Source of the DNA: Sporofaciens musculi
Lineage (GTDB): Bacteria; Bacillota; Clostridia; Lachnospirales; Lachnospiraceae
Length of the DNA: 64,000 bases
NCBI RefSeq assembly: GCF_009830285.1
Contig: NZ_WUQX01000001.1
Coordinates: 4,402,501-4,466,500, forward strand
Direction: 5' to 3'
Position numbers and translations under genes: made by a program. Each line of letters starts with the position of its first letter. The stretch's first letter is position 1. Of this stretch, positions 17,110 to 27,171 are shown piece by piece. Below the pieces are notes generated by a model, which saw only the letters and a list, made by a program, of their open reading frames with translations, was not told where the DNA came from and ran no database searches.

Positions 17110-18384
17110 TTAATGATTCAGCATTTCTATAAACGCGCTAACCCTGGTACGAAGCTGCTGCGCGTCGCTGTCCGTGTAGTCTGTCTCGATTCCAAGTACT
17201 GGAATACCTGCATCCTTAAGCCCACGCTCAACCAGATATCCTTCTGTATCGTACAGGTTACAGAACTTTAAGTTGACGTCAATGATACCGTCTGCTTTGT
17301 ATTCCTTCGCAAGCCGCAGAATATCATCAAGCCTTCCAGTATTCGGTGTAAAACATGCACAGTTAATATTCATATATCTCTCTGCCAATGCCTCAATCTG
17401 GCCGGCAACCTCCGTCCTCGTCTCGTCCACCAGATGTTCAAAGTAACGTGTTCCTGTACACATCTCCTCACAGACAACCACACCGCCGCTGGTCTCAACA
17501 ATATTATGCAGCTTCCAGTTGGGGATTGCAAGGGGCGTTCCTGTCAGAAGAATACGCTTGGTTCCCGAAGATATTACACTGACACCGTCCTTTATGCGTT
17601 GGTCAAGCTCGTCACACAGGGCGTTGGTCATCTTGGTAAACCTCTTGGGATCATCATAGAATGCAATCTGTGAAATCAACAACACGTCCCGTCCGCTGAT
17701 TGGAAGCTTCTCATTCTTACGCAGCTCATACAGACGTTCTAAAGCTTTACGCTTTTCGTTAATCAGCTTAATACTCTCCCCTAACTTCTCAGCCGTAATC
17801 TGATTGCCGGTAAACTCCTCCACCACATTCTTAAATGTGGTAATCTCCTCTGCCCAGGCTTTTATGTCCTTTTCGCGCTTCATCTGTGGCAAGTCCATAA
17901 TATGGATGGGGACATCCTCTCCTAAGATCTCCCACGCCTTCTTCTTACCGTCGCAGGTCGTCTCACCTACGTACATATCTGCAATCCGAAAGAAGGGGCA
18001 GGTACGGTCAAGTCTTGCGCCAACAGAAGCCTTAATCAGAGGACAGGTATTGGTAGGCAGCACCTTCTCCCCGCCTGGTACCCAAAACTGCGAGCCGCCG
18101 CATAGGCCGGTGGCGATCGCGTCTGCTGCAAATACAATCTCATCCGGTACATAGACACAGAATGTACCGAATACCTTACCGCCCTTCTTCTGATGCTCAA
18201 TCAGCTCTGCCGGACGAATCCCATGGATATCGGCCACCACCATATTATAATAGTCCATTCCCTCCGGACGGTTCTCCTGTGACAGATAAACATCTCCGAA
18301 TGCCTGAGGAAGTACTTCACATAACTGGTCGTGAGTCTCCAAATCCATTCCCAACTCCTCCCACATCTTGCGATAATCAGCCAT
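17110..18384 (-). CDS. 2-hydroxyacyl-CoA dehydratase subunit D-family / double-cubane cluster protein
   Basis: 424 residues with the HgdB/FldC-type fold. Many conserved Cys are visible: GTFCVYVPDE, ATGLCGGSQ, PTNTCPLIKAS, DRTCPFF, ETTCDGKKK, VCEEMCTGTRYFE, NINCACFTPN and LKFCNLYDTE. I chose ATG 18384, preceded by AGGAGG; an upstream in-frame extension is not protein-like. Only one dehydratase-family subunit is present and no CoA-transferase or acyl-CoA dehydrogenase is nearby. That matches the stand-alone double-cubane cluster proteins (DCCP) better than the two-subunit hydroxyglutaryl-, lactyl- or phenyllactyl-CoA dehydratases. The physiological substrate is unknown. Confidence 0.88.
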   Translation of the reverse strand: MADYRKMWEELGMDLETHDQLCEVLPQAFGDVYLSQENRPEGMDYYNMVVADIHGIRPAELIEHQKKGGKVFGTFCVYVPDEIVFAADAIATGLCGGSQFWVPGGEKVLPTNTCPLIKASVGARLDRTCPFFRIADMYVGETTCDGKKKAWEILGEDVPIHIMDLPQMKREKDIKAWAEEITTFKNVVEEFTGNQITAEKLGESIKLINEKRKALERLYELRKNEKLPISGRDVLLISQIAFYDDPKRFTKMTNALCDELDQRIKDGVSVISSGTKRILLTGTPLAIPNWKLHNIVETSGGVVVCEEMCTGTRYFEHLVDETRTEVAGQIEALAERYMNINCACFTPNTGRLDDILRLAKEYKADGIIDVNLKFCNLYDTEGYLVERGLKDAGIPVLGIETDYTDSDAQQLRTRVSAFIEMLNH

Positions 18385-18456
18385 AATTAAATATCCTCCT
18401 TTGTATCTCTCATATTGATGAGATAACCGTAACACGTTTGGCTGATATGGGCAACG

Positions 18457-18472
18457 GATTCTGTGCAGAATC
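18457..18472. promoter_or_regulatory. Palindrome at the transcription start of the double-cubane operon
   Basis: GATTCTG-TG-CAGAATC, 7-bp arms with a 2-bp centre, lies just downstream of the predicted -10. It is well placed as a repressor operator. Confidence 0.4.
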
Positions 18473-18482
18473 ACCATTGTTT

Positions 18483-18511
18483 TTTATAATAAATCCTACA
18501 TTTTTATTCAA
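18483..18511 (-). promoter_or_regulatory. Promoter of the double-cubane operon
   Basis: TTGAAT (18506-18511), 17 bp, TATAAA (18483-18488) on the minus strand; the leader to the ATG is about 90 nt. Confidence 0.5.
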
Positions 18512-18534
18512 TTTATCTATAAACCAAACAGTCC

Positions 18535-20760
18535 TCAAGCCTCCTGACTTGATGAATAGAAAATCGCCAGCGTTTTAAGCATCAAGTCAATATCAATAGG
18601 CTTTGACAGATGTGCGTTCATACCGGCGTCATGGGTCTTCTGGATGTCCTCCTCATAGGCATTGGCCGTCATTGCAATAATCGGAATCGTCTTCGCATCC
18701 TCTCTCTCCATGGCACGAATGGTCTTTGCCGCTGTAATACCATCCATCACAGGCATCATAATATCCATAATAATGATATCAAAAGTACCAGAAGGATTCA
18801 TAGAAAATGCATCCACCGCCTCCTGTCCGTTCATTGCCGGCGTTACCTCGGCCCCTTCATCCTCCAGCATACACTGTGCAATCTCCATGTTCAGGTCAAT
18901 ATCCTCCACTAGCAGAACCTTCATTCCCACCAAATCTATCTGGACATCAACCATTGACTCACCGATTCTGGCATTCTGGTCAATATCAAACCAAATCTCG
19001 ATAGCGAATTCTGTTCCCACGTTCAGCTTACTCTCCACTTCAATGGTGCCGCCCATCAGTTCTACGAATTCCTTAGTAATCGCCATCCCAAGTCCGGTTC
19101 CCTTATATGTAGTCCTCGTTCCGTCATCCTCCTGAGCAAACGCCTCAAAAAGATGGGGAAGGAATTCCTCCTTCATTCCGATTCCCGTATCCGCAAGCTC
19201 GAACCGGTACAGCGCCTTCTCATCTGTACTCTCCTTCTCCCATGCGCGAAAAAAAATCTTGCCTCCATCCGGCGTAAATTTTACAGAATTCCCAAGAATA
19301 TTGATAAAAATCTGCCTCAGATGCAGTTCATCCCCAATCAGGCAGGGATGTTGAAATTTGCTAAGCTTACGCACCATCTCCAAATCCCGCGTCGCAAGCT
19401 GTCCCCCAATTATGGAGATACAATTATCAATACAGGTTCTCATATCGAAGCTTTCATGCTTCACCCTGGTTTTCCCCGATTCAATCCGGCTCATATCCAG
19501 CACATCGTTAATCAGCCCAAGCAAATGCTGTGACGAGCCGCTGATCTTGTTCAGACAGTCTCGAATCTTGTCGTCATTGCCGATATTCTTCATAGCAATA
19601 TCCGTCATACCCATGATTCCGTTGATGGGCGTACGGATGTCATGGCTCATATGGGACAGGAAATCACTTTTTGCCTGACTCGCGCTTTTCGCCTCCTCAG
19701 CCGCATTTAAAAGAAGCTGATTCGCTTCCTCCTTCTGCTGGACTAACTGCTTGTCCGCCCTCCCCATCATGACTACAATAATGATGATAATGGTCATCGC
19801 CAAAAATACAATAAACACCAACGAAAAGAACCGCAAGGTACGTTCAAGCAGAATATCAGAATCCGCACCAAGCACAGCCGTCGGCACGAACAAAAGGACA
19901 TGCCAGTTTTCCGCCGTAACCGTAGCATTTGCCACATACCATCTCTGCTCTGTGCCGTCCTCTTGGGTATACTTGAATTCTAATGCGGCATGGCCCTTCT
20001 CCTTAACCTCCCGCACAAAATCCTCCATTAATCCACCATGTATGATCTCACAATCCTCAACTGAAGCCATTACATTATTTTCTTCTATGAAACCGTTGGC
20101 AAAGGTATATTTGAACAGCCACATTCCGTCCCCATTAATCAGATATGTATAGCAATTTTCACCGAAGCCTTTTACCGTAGTCTTTTCCTGCACAGCCCCC
20201 AAATCCACGGCAACCGCAAGATGCGTAATCTCACCGCTACCGTCTTGTAACGCAATCGGCTCTCTTAACCTCTCAATACATAGAAAATATATAATATCGT
20301 CACGGTGGGGAACCATGACCACAAGCTGCTGCTTTTCTTTGGCATCTGCCGAAAGAATCTCTGTCTGCTGCCAAACGCCCTGCTTGCGGTCAGAGCAATA
20401 GTAATTCCCTTCCCTGTCAAAGGCAAACACAAGAGAGCTGGTCTCATCTATGAAATCTGTGGTAGACGCCACGGAATCCATCAAATCCTCTTTTGAGGTG
20501 ATTGCCTTCATATTCAGCATATGCTCGCACGCATATACCTGCTGCCAGGAATAAGTAATCACACTGTCCACAATCTCGGCGGCCTTTTCCGTAAACTCTA
20601 TGATATGGCCTTTGCGCTCCTCAAAAAGCTGCGCGTCAAGAAATCGTAAGTATCTGCCGGATACAGTCACCATCACCACAACCATAATAAGAATCAGCAG
20701 AAGGGGACCATCCCAAATCCCCCTGTATCGGATGCTCGACTTTTTTTCTTCAATATTCAT
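18535..20760 (-). CDS. Membrane hybrid sensor histidine kinase with C-terminal receiver
   Basis: 741 residues. An N-terminal TM helix (about 17-34) is followed by a large extracellular sensor region (about 35-300) of the dCache/double-PAS type, then a second TM helix (about 310-330). A coiled linker leads to the HisKA domain with phospho-acceptor His in SHMSHDIRTPINGIM. HATPase_c shows the N, G1 and G2 boxes (NILGNSVKFTPDGG, DTGIGM, GTGLGMAI). The receiver follows from about 610, with the phospho-acceptor Asp in IIMDIMMPVMDG and the conserved SKPID Lys. No output domain or HPt follows, so a separate HPt/response protein must lie elsewhere. Monocistronic; GAGGGA precedes the ATG. Confidence 0.92.
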   Translation of the reverse strand: MNIEEKKSSIRYRGIWDGPLLLILIMVVVMVTVSGRYLRFLDAQLFEERKGHIIEFTEKAAEIVDSVITYSWQQVYACEHMLNMKAITSKEDLMDSVASTTDFIDETSSLVFAFDREGNYYCSDRKQGVWQQTEILSADAKEKQQLVVMVPHRDDIIYFLCIERLREPIALQDGSGEITHLAVAVDLGAVQEKTTVKGFGENCYTYLINGDGMWLFKYTFANGFIEENNVMASVEDCEIIHGGLMEDFVREVKEKGHAALEFKYTQEDGTEQRWYVANATVTAENWHVLLFVPTAVLGADSDILLERTLRFFSLVFIVFLAMTIIIIIVVMMGRADKQLVQQKEEANQLLLNAAEEAKSASQAKSDFLSHMSHDIRTPINGIMGMTDIAMKNIGNDDKIRDCLNKISGSSQHLLGLINDVLDMSRIESGKTRVKHESFDMRTCIDNCISIIGGQLATRDLEMVRKLSKFQHPCLIGDELHLRQIFINILGNSVKFTPDGGKIFFRAWEKESTDEKALYRFELADTGIGMKEEFLPHLFEAFAQEDDGTRTTYKGTGLGMAITKEFVELMGGTIEVESKLNVGTEFAIEIWFDIDQNARIGESMVDVQIDLVGMKVLLVEDIDLNMEIAQCMLEDEGAEVTPAMNGQEAVDAFSMNPSGTFDIIIMDIMMPVMDGITAAKTIRAMEREDAKTIPIIAMTANAYEEDIQKTHDAGMNAHLSKPIDIDLMLKTLAIFYSSSQEA

Positions 20761-20838
20761 GAAAATCCCTCAAATTTCCTACTAAAAACACACCCATCTT
20801 TCACTATATAGGTATCTTACCATATATTCCCCTGCAAA

Positions 20839-21990
20839 TCAAATCCTCCTGATTCCCTCCAGGCACAAATCAATTTCCTCCTTCGCGTTTTTCATCCCGA
20901 AGGCAAACCGTACCGTCCCCTGGGGATAAGTATGGAGAGTCTGGTGGGCCGTAGGTGCACAGTGAAGCCCAACCCTTGTCATAATACCATACCGCTGCTC
21001 CAGTTCAAATGCCGCTGCTGCATTGTCTTTGTCAAGGAAGTCAATGGAAACCACCGCCACTCTATCATCTGTCCCCTTCTTGCCGACGATACGAATATAC
21101 GGCAATTCCACGAGCCTTTCCAGAAAATATCCTGTCAGCTCCATCTTGCGTCTGTGTATGTTTTCAATCCCTACCTCCTCTATGTAAGAAAGAGCCGTGT
21201 GAAGTCCAATGATACCCGGAAGGTTCAGCGTTCCGCTTTCATATTTGTCCGGAAGCGCTTCCGGCATATAGAGGGAATCTGACTGACTTCCCGTCCCTCC
21301 CGCAATATACGCCTCCATACAACTGTCCAATTCCTCAGAGATTAGAAAACCGCCGATTCCCTGTGGCCCCAAAAGTCCTTTATGTCCGGTAAATGCCAGA
21401 AAATCTATTTTACACCCCTCCATATCCACAGGAATCGTTCCAGCGCTCTGGGCTGTATCCACAGCAAAAAACAGATGATGTCTTTGGCAGATTTCCCCGA
21501 TCTCCTCAATAGGCAGGATGGTTCCGCAGACATTAGATGCATGAAGCATAATGACTGCTTTGGTATTACTCCTGACAGCCTCCTCAACAGACTCTGGCCG
21601 CAGGGTTCCGTCTGCTTCTGTTCTCACAATATCATACGTGACGCCCTTGCCTTCCATCTGCCTTAAAGGACGCATAACGGCATTGTGTTCTAACCCCGAC
21701 ACTAACACATGGTCGCCGTTTTTCAGAAAACCTTTGATAAAATAATTCAAAGAAGAAGTGATTCCTGCCGTGAAAATCACCCTTCTTGAATCCCTTACAT
21801 GGAACAACCGCGCCAACTGGTCGCGGGTAGAGAGTACCATCTCTGCTACTTCATATGCGCCCTCATAATTCCCTCGATTAATGTTAAAAGCTCCATTTTT
21901 CAGCAGCCGCGCCATGGCCTCGGCCACACCCGGAGCCTTTGGCCACGAAGTACTCCCATTATCAAAATAGATGTGCCTGCCGTCTTCCAT
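20839..21990 (-). CDS. Cysteine desulfurase-family aminotransferase class V
   Basis: 383 residues of the PLP fold-type I family. The N-terminal [13 protein letters not shown] and the PLP-lysine segment [15 protein letters not shown] are typical of the SufS/CsdA-like branch that acts on cysteine. The C-terminal active-site region has [12 protein letters not shown] with the Cys that would carry the persulfide. No IscU/SufU scaffold gene is adjacent, so it may serve thio-modification or selenium metabolism rather than general Fe-S assembly. It begins one base after the truA stop. Confidence 0.85.
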   Translation of the reverse strand: MEDGRHIYFDNGSTSWPKAPGVAEAMARLLKNGAFNINRGNYEGAYEVAEMVLSTRDQLARLFHVRDSRRVIFTAGITSSLNYFIKGFLKNGDHVLVSGLEHNAVMRPLRQMEGKGVTYDIVRTEADGTLRPESVEEAVRSNTKAVIMLHASNVCGTILPIEEIGEICQRHHLFFAVDTAQSAGTIPVDMEGCKIDFLAFTGHKGLLGPQGIGGFLISEELDSCMEAYIAGGTGSQSDSLYMPEALPDKYESGTLNLPGIIGLHTALSYIEEVGIENIHRRKMELTGYFLERLVELPYIRIVGKKGTDDRVAVVSIDFLDKDNAAAAFELEQRYGIMTRVGLHCAPTAHQTLHTYPQGTVRFAFGMKNAKEEIDLCLEGIRRI

Positions 21991-21991
21991 T

Positions 21992-22756
21992 CTATTCCCT
22001 TCCTTCTAATCCCTGACAATCATACTTAATTTCTACCAGCACCAGCCCCTCTGGCGGCGCCGTCACCCCTGCCTTTGTTCTCTCTTTTACATCCAATATT
22101 TCCTTTACTTTCTCCGGTATGTAAAAACCACGCCCTACACGAATCAGCGTCCCTGCTATGATTCGCACCATATTATAGAGAAATCCATTTCCTGTGACCC
22201 GTATCGTAATATCCTCTCCCTTTTTGTCAATCTCTATACCGTCAATCCTGCGGACCGTATCTTCCACATTGGTCCGCACATTGCAAAAACTGACAAAATC
22301 ATGCTCTCCCACCAGAAAGGACGCCCCTTTTCTCATCTTCTCTATATCCATAGGATAGGATACAAAGGCGCTGTATCTACGCTTCAGCGGATTGGGAAAC
22401 GCCGCATTATAGATATGATACTCATAGGTCTTTGTCACCTGCTTCTGATAGCGGGGATGCCAGTCAAGAGGCGCTTCCTCCGACCGGACAATTACAATAT
22501 CCTCTGGAAGCTTCTGGTTCAACGCATACCCCAGTCTCTCAGGCGGAATCGGGGACTCTGTGTCAAATACCGCAACATTTCCTAATGCATGGACCCCCGA
22601 ATCTGTACGGCTTGCCCCAATAACATGAATATCCTCTCCTGTCAGCTTACTAAGCTTGTCGTTCAATACTTCTTCAACGGTAATACCGTTAGGCTGTATC
22701 TGCCAGCCGCAGTAATCTGTTCCATCATAGGCAACCAATATTCTGATTCGTCTCAT
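21992..22756 (-). CDS. truA: tRNA pseudouridine(38-40) synthase
   Basis: 254 residues, normal length. The N-terminal [15 protein letters not shown] and the catalytic segment [15 protein letters not shown], with the nucleophilic Asp, identify TruA. It isomerises uridines 38-40 in tRNA anticodon stems. It follows ecfT in the widespread ecfA1-ecfA2-ecfT-truA gene order, with 24 bp between them. Confidence 0.96.
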   Translation of the reverse strand: MRRIRILVAYDGTDYCGWQIQPNGITVEEVLNDKLSKLTGEDIHVIGASRTDSGVHALGNVAVFDTESPIPPERLGYALNQKLPEDIVIVRSEEAPLDWHPRYQKQVTKTYEYHIYNAAFPNPLKRRYSAFVSYPMDIEKMRKGASFLVGEHDFVSFCNVRTNVEDTVRRIDGIEIDKKGEDITIRVTGNGFLYNMVRIIAGTLIRVGRGFYIPEKVKEILDVKERTKAGVTAPPEGLVLVEIKYDCQGLEGRE

Positions 22757-22780
22757 ATCTTTGCTAACCCCTATCGTATG

Positions 22781-23605
22781 TTAAAATATCCACACATGCA
22801 GCGGCACATACCTTCCAATCACAACCACTGTAACCACATACACAGCCATAACCAGATAAGCCATATAGTCTCTGCTTCTGTAACGGAGAGGCTTCATCTT
22901 CGTCCTCCCCTCCCCGCCCCGATAGCATCTGGCTTCCATGGCCATGGCCAGGTCATTGGCCCGCCGGAAGGCAGACACGAACAAGGGAACCAGAATCGGA
23001 ACCATGTTCTTGGCCCTCTGAATCATATTTCCACTCTCAAGGTCCGCTCCCCTGGCAATCTGTGCCTTCATGATCTTGTCCGTCTCCTCCAAAAGAATCG
23101 GGATGAAACGAAGGGCGATTGACATCATCATCGCCACCTCATGTACCGGCACACGCACCTTGTTAAGCGGATGAAGCAGCGCCTCAAGCCCGTCAGTCAG
23201 CTCATTGGGCGTGGTGGTAAATGTCATAAGGGACGACCCGATAATCAGATAAATCAACCTGACCGCCATATATACAGCCGTCACAAGCCCTCCCTCTGTA
23301 ATGGTAAAAATCCATGCATGGAACAAAACTTCTCCGTTTCTCGTAAGAAACAGATTGAAAAGAACCGTGATCATCAACAGCATAATCACAGGCTTTAACC
23401 CTCTTACAATAAATGATAAGGGCACTCGCGACACCCGAATCACAAATACCAGAAACATCGTCGCGATGAAATACCCTGATATACTCCTAAACAAAAACAG
23501 GGAGATCAGATAAAAAAGCGTTGCAACAAGCTTCACCCGCGGGTCAAGCCTGTGTATCACACTCTTTGCTGGATAATATTGTCCTATGGTTATATCACGT
23601 ATCAT
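22781..23605 (-). CDS. ecfT: ECF transporter transmembrane protein EcfT
   Basis: 274 residues with five or six hydrophobic helices and the cytoplasmic coupling motifs ARGADLESG (first A-R-G) and ARCYRGGEGRT (second), which contact the two ATPases. It is the shared membrane scaffold for exchangeable vitamin/metal S-components, none of which is encoded nearby. This points to a group-II ECF system. Overlaps ecfA2 by 4 bp (ATGA). Confidence 0.95.
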   Translation of the reverse strand: MIRDITIGQYYPAKSVIHRLDPRVKLVATLFYLISLFLFRSISGYFIATMFLVFVIRVSRVPLSFIVRGLKPVIMLLMITVLFNLFLTRNGEVLFHAWIFTITEGGLVTAVYMAVRLIYLIIGSSLMTFTTTPNELTDGLEALLHPLNKVRVPVHEVAMMMSIALRFIPILLEETDKIMKAQIARGADLESGNMIQRAKNMVPILVPLFVSAFRRANDLAMAMEARCYRGGEGRTKMKPLRYRSRDYMAYLVMAVYVVTVVVIGRYVPLHVWIF

Positions 23606-24462
23606 TCTTCCTTCTCCCTATGCAACATGCGCACAATCTCATCCGCCGCCTCAGAAACCGTGGTAACATCCGTCCTTACCGGAATCCCGCTTTTAACCAG
23701 GTCATGCATGATATAAGTAACCTGGGGCGCGGCAAGCCCTACCTGCTCCAATTCCTGATAATGCTCAAACACCTTCTTCGGTTCGTCATAGTACATAACC
23801 GTCCCTTTGTTCATCACGATCAGACGGTCCGCATATCTGGCAATATCCTCCATACTGTGGGACACCAGAATTACCGTCATATCACTCTCCTTATGAAGAA
23901 ATGCAATCTGATCAAGAATATCATCCCTGCCTTTGGGGTCTAACCCCGCCGTAGGCTCGTCCAATACCAGCACCTTGGGACGCATTGCCAGAACGCCTGC
24001 AATGGCCACACGCCGTTTCTGCCCGCCGGACAGCTCAAAGGGAGAGGATTTATAATATTTCTCCTTAAGCCCTACCAGATGCAGGGCCTCAAGGGCTCTC
24101 TCCTTACATTCTTCCTGACATAAGCCCTGGTTCTTTGGTCCGAAGCATACATCCGTCAACACGTCAATCTCGAAAAGCTGATGCTCTGGATACTGGAACA
24201 CAAGCCCCACCTCATTACGCAATTTTCCCATGGAATAGCCTTCCCCGTAAATATTCTCTCCGTTATAATACAAGGCCCCGCTGGTCGCACGAAGCAGCCC
24301 GTTTAAGTGCTGAATTAGGGTAGATTTTCCAGAACCTGTATGCCCGATGATTCCCACAAATTCCCCATGAGGAATTTCAAGACTGATATCATTTAAAGCT
24401 TTCTTCTCATATGCCGTTTTCTGGCTGTAAACATAATTCAGATGTTCTAATTTAATTGACAT
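23602..24462 (-). CDS. ecfA2: ECF transporter ATPase EcfA2
   Basis: 286 residues. Walker [11 protein letters not shown]-loop QYPEHQLFE, signature LSGGQKRR, Walker [14 protein letters not shown] and switch His in VSHSMEDI are all present. The Q-loop residue pattern (PEHQLF) is typical of EcfA2 rather than EcfA1 (PDNQI). Overlaps ecfA1 by 16 bp and ecfT by 4 bp. Confidence 0.95.
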   Translation of the reverse strand: MSIKLEHLNYVYSQKTAYEKKALNDISLEIPHGEFVGIIGHTGSGKSTLIQHLNGLLRATSGALYYNGENIYGEGYSMGKLRNEVGLVFQYPEHQLFEIDVLTDVCFGPKNQGLCQEECKERALEALHLVGLKEKYYKSSPFELSGGQKRRVAIAGVLAMRPKVLVLDEPTAGLDPKGRDDILDQIAFLHKESDMTVILVSHSMEDIARYADRLIVMNKGTVMYYDEPKKVFEHYQELEQVGLAAPQVTYIMHDLVKSGIPVRTDVTTVSEAADEIVRMLHREKEE

Positions 24463-25298
24463 AACGCTTCCACCAATTCTTCTTTTCTTAGTATTCCGTC
24501 TGGAAGCTTAAGCCCTCTCTTTCTAAGCTCATCCGCCAGAAGAGTCACCTGTGGAACATCCAGACGGTAAGACTTAAGCTCATCCACCCGCGAAAATATC
24601 TCTCTGGGCGTCCCTGCCATCACCACATGGCCATGGTCCATCACGTAGACCTTATCTGCGTCTACCACTTCCTCCATATAATGGGTAATTAGGATTACCG
24701 TCACCTGCTTCTGCTCTCTTAGCTTCTGCACAGTCTTCAGTACTTCCTTTCTCCCCACAGGGTCCAGCATTGCCGTAGGCTCGTCCAGCACAATGCATTT
24801 AGGCTCCATGGCCACCACGCCCGCAATGGCAACTCGCTGCTTCTGCCCGCCGGATAGCTTGTTGGGAGAATGATGGCGGTATTCAATCATTCCAACTGCC
24901 TTCAGGCTCTCCTCCACCCTTGTCCAGATCTCGTCTGTGGGGACGCCTAAGTTCTCAGGCCCAAAGCCTACATCCTCCTCCACCACAGTTCCAATAATCT
25001 GATTGTCAGGGTTCTGGAACACCATCCCCGCAGACTGGCGTACATTCCATAATTCAGACGGGTCGCTGGTGTTGCGTCCATTGACCCACATGGTCCCTTC
25101 CGTCGGAACAAGAATGGCGTTCATATGCTTGGCAAGGGTAGATTTTCCGGAGCCGTTATGTCCCAGGATTGCGATGAACTGGCCTTCCTTCACGTCAATA
25201 TCCACCTGGTCGATTGCCCGTGAGGTACCGATTACATTGCCCTCCTCGTCCCGTTTCTCATATTCAAATATCAGCTTCTCAGTCTGAACCATGTCCAT
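24447..25298 (-). CDS. ecfA1: ECF transporter ATPase EcfA1
   Basis: 283 residues. Walker [11 protein letters not shown]-loop NPDNQIIGT, signature LSGGQKQR, Walker [14 protein letters not shown], and His in ITHYMEEV are all intact. First gene of the ecfA1-A2-T-truA operon. Two in-frame Met codons (residues 1 and 3) are possible starts; the first is taken. Between it and queA (25299-25412) lies an imperfect stem AAAGGCCAA/TTGGGCTTT followed by TTTTATG on the minus strand, perhaps a weak queA terminator. Confidence 0.95.
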   Translation of the reverse strand: MDMVQTEKLIFEYEKRDEEGNVIGTSRAIDQVDIDVKEGQFIAILGHNGSGKSTLAKHMNAILVPTEGTMWVNGRNTSDPSELWNVRQSAGMVFQNPDNQIIGTVVEEDVGFGPENLGVPTDEIWTRVEESLKAVGMIEYRHHSPNKLSGGQKQRVAIAGVVAMEPKCIVLDEPTAMLDPVGRKEVLKTVQKLREQKQVTVILITHYMEEVVDADKVYVMDHGHVVMAGTPREIFSRVDELKSYRLDVPQVTLLADELRKRGLKLPDGILRKEELVEALCQLN

Positions 25299-25412
25299 GT
25301 GCCTGCCTTTCGTTTATTATCTCATTTTCCTGCTAGTCAAGTTTATCGAATATTATTGTATCATAAAAGCCCAAGAAATCCCACTCATTGGCCTTTGATT
25401 TTTCAATCTTAT

Positions 25413-26438
25413 TTATTGAATAAACATGGCGTCCCCAAAGGAAAAGAATCGATACTTCTCCCTCACAGCCTCCTCATAAGCCTCCATCACCTTCTCCCGC
25501 CCTGCCAGTGCAGATACCAGCATAATCAGCGTAGATTCCGGCAAATGGAAGTTGGTGATTATACAGTCCAGCACTTTGAATTCATATCCAGGATAGATAA
25601 AGATGTCTGTCCACCCGCTTAAGGCCCGAAGCCTTCCTTTTTCGTCGGCCGCCGATTCCACAGTCCGGCAGCTAGTTGTCCCCACACAGATTACCCGCTT
25701 TCCATTCTCCTTCGCACGATTAATCTTTGCCGCGGCCTCCTCATCAATCTGGTAAAATTCCGAATGCATGTGATGCTCAGTAATCTCGTCCACCTTCACA
25801 GGCCGGAACGTCCCAAGCCCTACATGGAGGGTTACCTTTGCAATCTCCACTCCCATATCCTCAATCTTTTTAAGCAGCTCAGGGGTAAAATGCAGCCCTG
25901 CCGTGGGCGCCGCCGCAGAGCCTGTATGGGCTGCGTACACCGTCTGATAACGGTTCTTATCTGCAAGCTGGTGAGTGATATAAGGAGGCAGGGGCATCTG
26001 TCCCAGCCTGTCTAAAATTTCCTCAAAAATCCCCTCATAGGTAAACTGAATCAGGCGGTTTCCTTCCTCCACAATATCCACCACCTGGCCAATGAGAAGC
26101 CCTTCCCCGAATACAAGCCTGGTTCCGACCTTTGCCTTCCTTCCTGGCTTCACCAGAGTCTCCCAGATATTATTCTCTTTCCTTTTTAATAGAAGTATTT
26201 CAACCTTCCCATTTGTTCCCTCTCTTGAGCCAATGAGCCTTGCCGGAAGCACTTTTGTGTCGTTGATTACCAGACAGTCCCCCTCATGAAGATATTCCGT
26301 TATCTCCCGAAATACATGGTGTGAAATAACTCCAGACTCCCTGTTAAGTACAAGGAGTCTGGAGCTTTCACGATCTGCCAAAGGGTCTTGCGCAATCAAT
26401 TCTTCCGGCAATTCATAATAAAAATCCTGTCGTTTCAT
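25413..26438 (-). CDS. queA: S-adenosylmethionine:tRNA ribosyltransferase-isomerase
   Basis: 341 residues, the normal length. QueA transfers the ribosyl group of SAM to preQ1 in tRNA to form epoxyqueuosine. Typical blocks are [15 protein letters not shown] at the start, THTG-like [25 protein letters not shown], and [15 protein letters not shown] near the end. I start it at ATG 26438; the longer frame to 26477 would overlap the RDD gene without a better SD. Its neighbours here are not other queuosine genes. Confidence 0.95.
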   Translation of the reverse strand: MKRQDFYYELPEELIAQDPLADRESSRLLVLNRESGVISHHVFREITEYLHEGDCLVINDTKVLPARLIGSREGTNGKVEILLLKRKENNIWETLVKPGRKAKVGTRLVFGEGLLIGQVVDIVEEGNRLIQFTYEGIFEEILDRLGQMPLPPYITHQLADKNRYQTVYAAHTGSAAAPTAGLHFTPELLKKIEDMGVEIAKVTLHVGLGTFRPVKVDEITEHHMHSEFYQIDEEAAAKINRAKENGKRVICVGTTSCRTVESAADEKGRLRALSGWTDIFIYPGYEFKVLDCIITNFHLPESTLIMLVSALAGREKVMEAYEEAVREKYRFFSFGDAMFIQ

Positions 26439-26460
26439 TCTAATATGAATCCCTTCTTTT

Positions 26461-27171
26461 TTATTTATCCATTCCATTTACAGAAGTCCCATCTGTCATC
26501 TCATCCCTGGAAGCCATAGTATCCCCTGGGGACTCATGGGGCGCCTGGGGATATTTGGGCGGTATTGGTCCATATTCATTCTTATATGGAGAAACTCCAT
26601 CATAGACTGACGGCCCGTTTCCCCCAGGCGGTCTTCCAAAGGGCGGCGCGGGCGGTATAGGCGGATACATCCTTGGCGCCTGATATCTGGTGATTACCTT
26701 AATCCGCTTACCATAAATGACTCTGGTATCACAGAGCATATCATGAAGCCCCCGTTTCTCCCTGTCAACCCCTGCCATAATATATCCGATTCCTATGGAC
26801 AGGCCGCACAGAAAACGTCCGACCGTCTCCCGATAAATGACATTAATAAGTCCTAATCTCTGGCTTTTGTCTGCATAAACCACTCTTAAATTCATAAGCC
26901 TTTTTCCTGGCGTGGTTCCTGTGTGATAAGTAAGCAGGATAAAATACATCACCTGCACGAAATACAGAATGATATCCTTTAACGTATACTGGAACAATAT
27001 CCTGGCCTTAAACACCTGGCCTGTTGCAATCGAAAAAATCCCGATCACCAGATTGACGAACACTAATCCAATCCATACAATCCCAAGGTCCAGAAAATAT
27101 GCCGCCAGACGCACCCAGAAGCCTGCAAACTCCAACTCCTGATCGCCGCGGTTACCGTAATTGTTCTGCAT
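26461..27171 (-). CDS. RDD-family membrane protein with Pro-rich tail
   Basis: 236 residues. The RDD domain (about 14-160) opens with [17 protein letters not shown] and has three hydrophobic segments plus the [14 protein letters not shown] motif. The C-terminal 65 residues are Pro/Gly-rich and probably cytoplasmic and disordered. Function of the family is not settled. It overlaps the sppA end by 20 bp, so the pair is co-translated. Confidence 0.85.
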   Translation of the reverse strand: MQNNYGNRGDQELEFAGFWVRLAAYFLDLGIVWIGLVFVNLVIGIFSIATGQVFKARILFQYTLKDIILYFVQVMYFILLTYHTGTTPGKRLMNLRVVYADKSQRLGLINVIYRETVGRFLCGLSIGIGYIMAGVDREKRGLHDMLCDTRVIYGKRIKVITRYQAPRMYPPIPPAPPFGRPPGGNGPSVYDGVSPYKNEYGPIPPKYPQAPHESPGDTMASRDEMTDGTSVNGMDK

